Part shown: positions 1 to 5,184 of the stretch, piece by piece | Layout of the letters: every line of letters starts with the position of its first letter | How positions within the stretch are numbered: the first letter of the stretch is position 1 | Source of the DNA: an uncultured Lachnospiraceae bacterium | GTDB lineage: Bacteria > Bacillota > Clostridia > Lachnospirales > Lachnospiraceae | DNA: 5,401 nucleotides | Direction: 5' to 3' | Assembly (NCBI GenBank): GCA_946627575.1 | Contig: CAMOVS010000108.1 | Coordinates: 1-5,401, forward strand | The notes under the pieces: model-generated | Told to the model about the DNA's origin: nothing | Database searches by the model: none | The model's input: the letters and a program-made list of their open reading frames with translations, nothing else | Translations under genes and position numbers: made by a program

Positions 1-820
1 CAGATGGTCTTGAATCAGTGGAGAAAAGTATAACTTGCCCGTCTCCAAAAGCCACCAGGCTGTTCTTTTCTATAAAAGTCAGCTTAGGAATCATAAGTTC
101 TGAATATTCGAATCCGGCTGATATATCCTGGGAAGCCTTGGACCGAAGGTCATAGAAGACCACGGCAGCGCCGGACTGCATACCGCTTAATTTGTAGTAG
201 CTGACAGCCAGCAGGCCGCCATCGGGTGAAATGGCGGCGGTAAGCGGGTAGCCCGTTTCGTCCACCGATGACTTCATATCTGCTACCATCGCTCCTTCCC
301 GGTCATAAACCTGAATATAATTGCTGTTCTCCCCTCGCAGAACAACCTCGATAAAACCACCGTCAGAGACGGAAGCCTGGGCAATCGGATACTTGAGAGT
401 GTATGAGTGGACTTCCCCATCCTTATTAAAGAGCTTCAAGTTGTTTGACCCTTTATCTCCAAACAGGATATACTGGTCAGAAAGCTCAACAAAGGGATGC
501 GTATAGGAATCCGGAGAATTCCATTCGGAATCTCCCAAAGACTTCTGATACTCGATACCGTTGTTGCTGTATTTGATATAGCCGGAGGCGAACTTCTCGT
601 AGGATACGTTCACATTCTCCTCGCCTTCGCTGACATTTTTGTATACATAATACCGGCAGCGGCTATTGTTGATCAGGTAAATAATCAGCAGAATCAGAAC
701 CAGAACAGCCAAAGCCAAGAAGATTTTCATTCGTCTGGCCCGGTTGCGCTGCTTCCGGATAGCCATGAGCTTGTCTTTTTTATTTGTAAATAATTCATAG
801 TTTAATATTTTCTTAGCCAT
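1..820 (-). CDS. DUF5711-like membrane-anchored protein (3' end missing)
   Basis: The reading frame is open from an ATG at 820 to the window edge, giving 273 residues with the C-terminus missing. Seen: a short basic N-terminus (KKDK about 14-17, RKQRNRARR about 22-30), then one strongly hydrophobic segment at about 32-50, then a polar domain. This is the pattern of a single-pass protein with a short cytoplasmic tail and an extracytoplasmic domain. The domain is rich in short beta-strand-like units ending in turns such as FNKDGE, YDREGA and AAISPDGG, like a WD40/beta-propeller. From memory this matches the DUF5711 family of Clostridia, whose function is unknown. A GGAG about 5 nt before the ATG supports this start over the Met at residue 19. 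The gene follows serC but is separated from it by a terminator, so it is probably a separate transcription unit. A link to the nearby kinase module is possible but not shown. Confidence 0.8.
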   Translation of the reverse strand, partial: MAKKILNYELFTNKKDKLMAIRKQRNRARRMKIFLALAVLVLILLIIYLINNSRCRYYVYKNVSEGEENVNVSYEKFASGYIKYSNNGIEYQKSLGDSEWNSPDSYTHPFVELSDQYILFGDKGSNNLKLFNKDGEVHSYTLKYPIAQASVSDGGFIEVVLRGENSNYIQVYDREGAMVADMKSSVDETGYPLTAAISPDGGLLAVSYYKLSGMQSGAAVVFYDLRSKASQDISAGFEYSELMIPKLTFIEKNSLVAFGDGQVILFSTDSRPS

Positions 821-908
821 GATTACTCCGCATCCAGAATCTTCCAATCATCACTGTCACTACTGCTTGTAAAAAGCAAGATTCGTTCACAGAACTAAAA
901 AGTCGGAC

Positions 909-921
909 TTATACAGTATAA
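909..921. promoter_or_regulatory. palindrome with -10-like sequence upstream of the DUF5711-like gene
   Basis: A perfect 13-bp palindrome (TTATAC, one central base, GTATAA) lies about 90 bp upstream of the DUF5711-like gene. The flanking GA and TC also match, so the dyad reaches 19 bp with one mismatched pair. On the minus strand it contains TATACT and TATAAG, either of which could be a -10 element. I could not find a convincing -35 at 16-18 bp spacing, so this is a weak promoter, a promoter needing an activator, an operator, or chance in AT-rich DNA. Confidence 0.3.
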
Positions 922-942
922 CTCATTTCCATCCGAAACGCC

Positions 943-975
943 ATATAGAAAACCGCCCGAAATATTCCGGGCGGT
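943..975 (-). terminator. intrinsic terminator of serC
   Basis: On the minus strand, about 30 nt past the serC stop, an 8-bp perfect GC-rich stem (ACCGCCCG paired with CGGGCGGT) has an 8-nt AT-rich loop that can add a G-T and further A-T pairs. It is followed directly by TTTTC and more AT-rich sequence. The T-run is short but the stem is strong. It separates serC from the DUF5711-like gene. Confidence 0.85.
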
Positions 976-1005
976 CATATCTTCTATATATAACCAAAAG
1001 TATTA

Positions 1006-2088
1006 TCAGGAATTCTTTTCTTCGAAGTCCTTCATAAATGCGACCAGCTTCTCTACGCCTTCGATGGGCATGGCATTGTAGATGGAAGCGCGCATTCCGC
1101 CTACACTGCGGTGGCCTTTGAGGTTGACAAACCCGGCTGCTTCCGCTTCTTTTACAAAGCGGGCATCCAGATCTTTATCTCCTGTCACAAAGGGGACGTT
1201 CATCAGAGACCGGTCTTTCTTGTCCACCGTCCCTTTGAACATCTTGCTCTGATCAAGGAAATCATAGAGAAGGGCTGCCTTCTTTTCATTGCGCTCTTTG
1301 ATCGCTTCCAATCCGCCCTGCTTCTTGAGCCATTTGAAGACTTTGCCGCAGATGTAGATGCCATAGCAGGGAGGTGTATTGTAGAGGGAGTCTTTGTCAG
1401 CCTGTGTCTTGAACTTAAGCATGGTGGGAGTTCCCTCAAGAACATCATCTGTGATCAGGTCTTCCCGGATGATGGAAATCACCACGCCGGCCGGACCTAC
1501 ATTTTTCTGAACGCCGCCATAAATAATGCCGTACTTCTCCACATCCACCGGTTCGGAGAGGAAACAGGATGACACATCGGCTACCAGAGTCTTTCCTTTG
1601 GTATTGGGCAGTTCTTTGAACTTGGTTCCGTAGATGGTATTGTTCTCACAGATATATACATAATCTGCATCCTCACTGATGGGCAGGTCGGAGCAATCCG
1701 GAATATAAGCAAAGGTTCTATCCTCAGAAGAAGCAATCTTATTGGCCTTTCCGTATTTCTGGGCCTCCTGATAAGCTTTCTTTGCCCACTGGCCGGTAAC
1801 GATATAATCAGCAACACCATTCTTCATCAGGTTCATGGGAATAGCGGCAAACTGCTGTGATGCCCCTCCCTGAAGGAAGAGGACTTTATAATTATCCGGA
1901 ATCTTCATCAGATCACGCAGATCTTTCTCCGCTTCCTTAATTATGTCATCAAACCATTTGGACCTGTGGCTCATCTCCATAACGGACATGCCGCTGCCCT
2001 TGTAGTCCATCATCTCTTCTGCTGCTTCTCTCAATACTTCCTCCGGCAGTACAGCCGGGCCAGCGGAGAAATTATATACTCTTCCCAT
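1006..2088 (-). CDS. serC: phosphoserine aminotransferase SerC
   Basis: Complete 360-residue protein, the normal family length. SerC is a cytosolic PLP enzyme that converts 3-phosphohydroxypyruvate plus glutamate to O-phosphoserine plus 2-oxoglutarate in serine biosynthesis; it can also act in the PLP pathway of some bacteria. Seen: the N-terminal YNFSAGPAVLP signature, MEMSHRSK (37-44), GGAS (74-77) for PLP phosphate binding, Trp101, an Asp at 171 in ADVSS, and the Schiff-base lysine K195 in GGVQKNVGPAG. NTPP (237-240) and the HRSVGGMRASIYNA block near the C-terminus complete the fold. The start is set by a near-perfect AGGAGG 9 nt upstream. It has its own promoter and terminator, so it appears to be a single-gene unit; the frequent partner serA is not in the window. 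No damage or missing catalytic residue is seen. Confidence 0.98.
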   Translation of the reverse strand: MGRVYNFSAGPAVLPEEVLREAAEEMMDYKGSGMSVMEMSHRSKWFDDIIKEAEKDLRDLMKIPDNYKVLFLQGGASQQFAAIPMNLMKNGVADYIVTGQWAKKAYQEAQKYGKANKIASSEDRTFAYIPDCSDLPISEDADYVYICENNTIYGTKFKELPNTKGKTLVADVSSCFLSEPVDVEKYGIIYGGVQKNVGPAGVVISIIREDLITDDVLEGTPTMLKFKTQADKDSLYNTPPCYGIYICGKVFKWLKKQGGLEAIKERNEKKAALLYDFLDQSKMFKGTVDKKDRSLMNVPFVTGDKDLDARFVKEAEAAGFVNLKGHRSVGGMRASIYNAMPIEGVEKLVAFMKDFEEKNS

Positions 2089-2247
2089 CTGGATAGTCCT
2101 CCTTTAAAACTACAGGTAATACTCTGCCTAAGTCTGTCGGATGCTCGATTCCGTTTCCATGCTCTTCATTTGCATGAGCGAAATCAGCTTCTTTCATCGA
2201 TTATTCTGTCACTCTGCCCTGATAAAGAAATAAACAGGACAGACTGT
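2089..2247 (-). promoter_or_regulatory. serC 5' leader, about 158 nt
   Basis: This is the segment between the predicted transcription start (about 2246-2247, inferred from the -10 box) and the serC ATG. It is long for a simple leader. The first bases, AGTCTGTC at 2245-2238, are perfectly complementary to GACAGACT at 2138-2131, just upstream of the ribosome-binding site (AGGAGG within about 2098-2104). Small hairpins can be drawn inside (CATGC/GCATG near 2178-2160, CGGA/TCCG near 2150-2137). No T-box sequence or riboswitch core that I recognise is present. A 41-codon ORF at 2197-2072 lacks a ribosome-binding site. Confidence 0.4.
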
Positions 2248-2276
2248 TAACAATTATACAGTCTCATGTCCTGTTT
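2221..2276 (-). terminator. long interrupted hairpin: probable terminator of the kinase operon
   Basis: Two nested arm pairs form one dyad: 2232-2240 with 2268-2276 (9 bp) and 2242-2247 with 2258-2263 (6 bp), with a 1-versus-4-nt internal loop and a 10-nt apical loop. On the minus strand the stem is followed by TTTATTTCTTTATC, a passable U-rich tract, 79 nt past the kinase stop codon. The plus strand also has a T-run beside the stem, but no plus-strand gene uses it. The same bases contain the serC promoter, so the dyad could equally be an operator. Confidence 0.6.
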
Positions 2277-2281
2277 TTCAA
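2253..2281 (-). promoter_or_regulatory. sigma-A-type promoter of serC
   Basis: The minus strand reads TTGAAA (2281-2276), exactly 17 bp, then TATAAT (2258-2253). The -10 is a perfect consensus match, the -35 matches five of six, and the spacing is ideal. Transcription should start near 2246-2247. The -10 falls in the apical loop of the 2232-2276 dyad, and the spacer and start site fall in its arms. Confidence 0.8.
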
Positions 2282-2354
2282 TCCATTCATTTATACAAAA
2301 AAATGTTAAATTATGCTCTCCAGATGGCAAATCTGTGCAAAAGAAGAGGTGCGT

Positions 2355-3347
2355 CTACATTAAATCATCGGCTCCCGGCGGCCGGAAACCAGGAGATGTG
2401 GATCGCCTTTCAAAACGATCCTCCCTATCTGTTCCGCGGTTCACCTCTTCTTCTATAGACTCACTGTAGTCATAATCCAGATCTCCTCCAAGCTGTTCAA
2501 AGACATCAGCGATGGGGATCCTCCTTGCCGGCTCTACCTCCAGCATCCATTCGATAACCTGGCGTATATGAGGTATGGCATCCAGCTTGGGTGAGAGAAT
2601 TAATTCATCTTCCTCCAGAAGAGCAATACACGGATAACCATATTCATCCTCGTCAAAGGCCGGAAGCTCCCCTGTAAGGTATTCATGAAACATAATCCCC
2701 AAAGCAAAAACATCCATCTGGCAGGTTAAAAGGACATGGTCTTCGCAGATAAATCGCTGGGCTTCCGGCGAAAGGTAGACCTGGTCTCCATGGAGACTCT
2801 CAGGATTCTTGGGCGGATTCATCTGAAAGAAGCTGCAGTCATAATCTATGATCTGACCGGTAAAGCGGCCGGTTTTCGTCCTTTTAATAATCACATTCGA
2901 AGGCTTTATATCAGCGTGAACGATGCCTCGCTCGTGCAGCTGCATCAGGCTGTAGGCCAGCGTCCGGCAGAGCTGGATTCTGTATTCCATAGGACTGGAT
3001 GCTATCTCCTGAGTGCTGATACCCTGATCAGGAACCCTGGGCATGGCAATATAATACCTGGAATCATAGCGGAAAAATTCCTGGATCCGGATCAGATTGC
3101 CGTCGGATATACGATTGACCTCTTCGTATAAATGAAGCTTGGTATTCTCAAAATTCTGACATATAGCCTTCCTGTCATTAATAATACGTTCCGACAGTTC
3201 GACCGTGTCCATAGGATACACCGGATCTACGAATTCCTTCAGAAAGTATTCTTTTCCACCCTTTCTTGCAAAAGTCCACCGGCAGAATCCTGCATTTTCC
3301 GAAGAGAAATCACGCAGCAATTCGTATCCGTTCATATAATCAGCCAT
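2355..3347 (-). CDS. soluble Ser/Thr protein kinase
   Basis: 330 residues from the ATG at 3347, chosen because a G-rich Shine-Dalgarno sits 8 nt upstream; a GTG at 3371 would add 8 residues but has a poor site and overlaps the phosphatase gene. Seen: a degenerate glycine-loop region (about 11-30), the candidate ATP lysine K37 in YFLKEF, the catalytic loop HADIKPSN (144-151) with D146, K148 and N151, and DYD (168-170) where DFG normally stands. SPE (193-195) replaces APE, and DVFALG (212-217) is the F-helix motif. After the kinase fold comes an acidic then Arg/Ser-rich tail (about 288-330). There is no membrane segment, PASTA repeat or FHA domain, so it is not a PrkC-type receptor kinase. It is expected to phosphorylate Ser/Thr in the cytosol, with the adjacent phosphatase opposing it. 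It is the last gene of the cluster, 2 nt after the phosphatase, and probably translationally coupled. Activity is likely but unproven. Confidence 0.9.
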   Translation of the reverse strand: MADYMNGYELLRDFSSENAGFCRWTFARKGGKEYFLKEFVDPVYPMDTVELSERIINDRKAICQNFENTKLHLYEEVNRISDGNLIRIQEFFRYDSRYYIAMPRVPDQGISTQEIASSPMEYRIQLCRTLAYSLMQLHERGIVHADIKPSNVIIKRTKTGRFTGQIIDYDCSFFQMNPPKNPESLHGDQVYLSPEAQRFICEDHVLLTCQMDVFALGIMFHEYLTGELPAFDEDEYGYPCIALLEEDELILSPKLDAIPHIRQVIEWMLEVEPARRIPIADVFEQLGGDLDYDYSESIEEEVNRGTDREDRFERRSTSPGFRPPGADDLM

Positions 3348-3349
3348 AA

Positions 3350-4348
3350 TTATTTCCCCCCGGATGTCCACATCCGCTCATAATTTCTTCGGTATTCATT
3401 CCAGACCCTTCTGGTATACTCGCGTTCTTTATCCGGATGATTCTTCCTGCAGTCATCAAGCGGGGCTATATACCTGGCGTTGACCAGATCAAGTCTTGGC
3501 TGTAATATCTTTTTCTGCTCTTTAAAAGTACCAAACATAAAACTTGTCATGCACATGGTTGCATCATCTCCGGCCACATCCTTGAAAAGTCCGGCCAGCT
3601 GGTCACGAAATTGATAGGGGGATTCCGCATGGCATAGAGCATCGAGAATCTCAAACTCAAACTCCATGGGTGTCGGCAGATAGCCAAAACACCCGTCCGA
3701 TGCGGCAAGAACCATGGTCGGTTCCGTGATCAGCTTCTGTCTGTAATTCATTCTGAATTCACCATCCGCAGCCATAACATTGCTCATGGAATCATCCCCT
3801 GTCAGATTCTCCAGAGCATCCGTGGTAGCCACATCATCTATGGAAAACTGAGCGAGGCCATCTCTGTCGAGCAGATAGATCCTGGAATCTCCGGCCCAGA
3901 GGATCTGAAGCAATATGCCTTCAGGATTATTCTCCGCCGCGACAATAGTCCCTGTCGTAGGGAAGCTTCGGATCAAGGCTCCTTTAATCCTGGTGTTCTC
4001 CACAGTATGGTCCTTTATCACGCCATAAGCAGTCATGAAATAGGCGTAAAGGCTGTCCGTTAATTCCTTATCCCTGGGAAAGGGCCGGTCTCTGTAAGCC
4101 TCAAACCAGTCATGCAGAGCTCCGCTTAACGTTCTGGAACCGAGGTAAGCTTCTGTATAGCCGCCCATCTCCTTGTGAGTCCGGGAACCCAGCCCTCCGC
4201 TACCGTCAAACACACCCATCACAGCTTTATCCAGGTTTTCGTCCGGGCCGCAGCAATAGAAATTGTCCTCTCCCTTTCCTTCCCTGACAGGAAGAGAAAT
4301 CAGGAGCATATTATCAAATTTATTAAAGAAAGTATCCTTTTTTTTCAT
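3350..4348 (-). CDS. PP2C/PPM-family Ser/Thr protein phosphatase
   Basis: Complete 332-residue soluble protein. PPM phosphatases are metal-dependent enzymes that remove phosphate from Ser/Thr. The family motifs occur in order: GKGEDNF (24-30), GVFDGSGG (45-52) with the metal-binding D48 and G49, TTGTIV (131-136), WAGDSRIYLL (151-160), ASDGCFGYL (216-224) with D218, and GDDATM (260-265) with D261/D262. The metal-binding acids all appear present, so it should be active. Beyond the catalytic domain, residues about 275-332 form a charged extension rich in Arg, Lys, Tyr and Glu, possibly helical and perhaps a binding surface. The start has a GGAAGGG only 3 nt from the ATG, which is unusually close; no better start is visible downstream (Met14 lacks a site). 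It sits between the VWA and kinase genes, which points to a kinase/phosphatase pair acting on shared targets. Confidence 0.93.
   Translation of the reverse strand: MKKKDTFFNKFDNMLLISLPVREGKGEDNFYCCGPDENLDKAVMGVFDGSGGLGSRTHKEMGGYTEAYLGSRTLSGALHDWFEAYRDRPFPRDKELTDSLYAYFMTAYGVIKDHTVENTRIKGALIRSFPTTGTIVAAENNPEGILLQILWAGDSRIYLLDRDGLAQFSIDDVATTDALENLTGDDSMSNVMAADGEFRMNYRQKLITEPTMVLAASDGCFGYLPTPMEFEFEILDALCHAESPYQFRDQLAGLFKDVAGDDATMCMTSFMFGTFKEQKKILQPRLDLVNARYIAPLDDCRKNHPDKEREYTRRVWNEYRRNYERMWTSGGK
3356..3361 (-). promoter_or_regulatory. G6 ribosome-binding site of the kinase gene
   Basis: A run of six G on the minus strand lies 8 nt before the kinase ATG at 3347. It can pair with the CCUCC anti-Shine-Dalgarno using one G-U pair. 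It also encodes the Gly-Gly near the phosphatase C-terminus. Its spacing decides the kinase start in favour of this ATG over the upstream GTG. Confidence 0.6.
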
Positions 4349-4388
4349 AAGCCCTTCCAGTGAATTACAAGCCCTTCCAGCGAATTAC
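4349..4388. repeat. 20-bp tandem duplication carrying the phosphatase ribosome-binding site
   Basis: Two directly adjoining 20-bp copies, 4349-4368 and 4369-4388, differ at only one base (T at 4361, C at 4381). They fill almost the whole gap between the VWA stop codon (4393) and the phosphatase ATG (4348). Each copy carries GGAAGGGCTT on the minus strand. In the copy next to the gene this is followed by ATG; in the other it is followed by TTG-TAA reading, so it cannot start a protein. It is probably a replication-slippage duplication. Confidence 0.9.
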
Positions 4389-4392
4389 GACA

Positions 4393-5079
4393 TTAGATAG
4401 AATTACTGATCACATTCAGAATCTGTTCATAGTCCAGCTTATCCAAGCCGGCTCCGGCTTCGGATTCGTAATGGATGACATTGTTCCAATTGTCGCGGAT
4501 GGTCGTCCAAAATGGGAAGCTTGGGGTGAACATAAGCAGTCGTTTTGCTGATTCATCCATAAGTCCCGGCATCTGGGAGCTTCCCCACCATGCAGTCAGC
4601 TCATCAAAACTCTTGGCCATGTTGGAAGGATAGTTGGCGGCACTGCTGCCAAATCCAATCTTATGGGTTGCATCATCCGACCATACCACGATAACGTGAC
4701 GACGTTTGGTTGCTGTGGTATTCCACTTGGACTTCATGGCAAAAGCCAAAGCCTCCAGGCCATCTTCCGGATCATCTCCGCCGCCCATGGCCTTGATGCT
4801 TCGTACGCAGCCTTCAAAATCTCCTGCCTGTTCCGGCAGAGTAAAGAAGTCTGTTACCAGCATGGCATTGTCTTTATCATAATAATAGTCGCGGAAAGCG
4901 ATGATACGAATTCTAAGTTCGGATACTGTCTTTCTCTTCTCTGCCATCTTGGCCTGAAAATCATTGTAAAAGTTCAGAGCGTTATTCTTAACCATATCCA
5001 GCGTAGGTGTCATACTTCCCGTAGCATCGATACAGAACACCAGATCTACTCCATAATCTGCCTTATAATTTCTTCCCAT
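4393..5079 (-). CDS. VWA-domain protein with MIDAS motif
   Basis: Complete 228-residue protein that is essentially one von Willebrand factor A domain. Seen: a hydrophobic first strand (VDLVFCID, 11-18) leading into the metal-site motif D-A-T-G-S (18-22), a variant of DxSxS with Thr in the second position. A further acidic loop GGGDDPEDG (99-107) supplies a likely metal-ligand Asp, and a core strand HVIVVWSDDATHK spans 128-140. There is no signal peptide or membrane segment, so it is cytosolic. VWA domains of this type bind a divalent metal and a partner protein, usually as adaptors. The start is backed by AAAGGAG 6 nt upstream. With the downstream phosphatase and kinase it forms a three-gene set like the TerY-type VWA/PP2C/kinase triads known from Ter-linked systems. 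Membership of that exact family is inferred, since the MIDAS sequence differs from typical DTSGS. Confidence 0.9.
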   Translation of the reverse strand: MGRNYKADYGVDLVFCIDATGSMTPTLDMVKNNALNFYNDFQAKMAEKRKTVSELRIRIIAFRDYYYDKDNAMLVTDFFTLPEQAGDFEGCVRSIKAMGGGDDPEDGLEALAFAMKSKWNTTATKRRHVIVVWSDDATHKIGFGSSAANYPSNMAKSFDELTAWWGSSQMPGLMDESAKRLLMFTPSFPFWTTIRDNWNNVIHYESEAGAGLDKLDYEQILNVISNSI

Positions 5080-5144
5080 GTGTGACTCCTTTCAATGAAA
5101 TATCGTATGCAGTATTCTAATCCAGATAATCTAAATTATGCCCG

Positions 5145-5174
5145 GCCGGCCGATCAGCCTTCCTTGCTGCCGGC
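5145..5174. repeat. GC-rich inverted repeat between the tail-protein gene and the VWA gene
   Basis: GCCGGC at 5145-5150 and again at 5169-5174 can form a 6-bp stem with an 18-nt loop. A self-complementary CGGCCGGCCG (5143-5152) overlaps the first arm. No T-run follows on the minus strand, so it is not a standard intrinsic terminator; it could be an RNA processing or partial-attenuation element. The rest of the 105-nt gap (5080-5184) holds the VWA ribosome-binding site and no promoter I can defend. Confidence 0.35.
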
Positions 5175-5184
5175 GGCTCCGTCA

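Noticed and set aside
497..793. 98-residue plus-strand open frame with hydrophobic stretches
   Set aside because: It is antisense to the DUF5711-like gene; its hydrophobic look comes from the complement of that gene, which has a good start and membrane anchor.
1111..1572. 153-residue plus-strand open frame
   Set aside because: It lies wholly inside serC on the opposite strand, which has unmistakable family motifs; it is a shadow frame.
2072..2197. 41-codon minus-strand ORF in the serC leader, overlapping the first codons of serC
   Set aside because: It has no ribosome-binding site and no recognisable product. It uses the serC Shine-Dalgarno as internal codons, so chance is the simplest explanation; not called as a gene.
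2089..2247. T-box or serine/glycine riboswitch before serC
   Set aside because: No T-box consensus, specifier-like antiterminator pair or known glycine-riboswitch core could be recognised in the leader.
2321..2335. Small hairpin CAGAT/ATCTG just after the kinase stop as its terminator
   Set aside because: The stem is only 5 bp and the T-run on the minus strand is about 20 nt away; the 2232-2276 dyad is a better terminator.
3348..3371. GTG start at 3371 for the kinase
   Set aside because: It would overlap the phosphatase gene and lacks a good Shine-Dalgarno, whereas the ATG at 3347 has one at 8 nt.
4663..5085. 140-residue plus-strand open frame
   Set aside because: Antisense to the VWA gene, no ribosome-binding site and no coherent domain; a shadow frame.
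5080..5184. Terminator plus separate promoter before the VWA gene
   Set aside because: The GC-rich inverted repeat has no following T-run and no -35/-10 pair at proper spacing was found, so neither is called.
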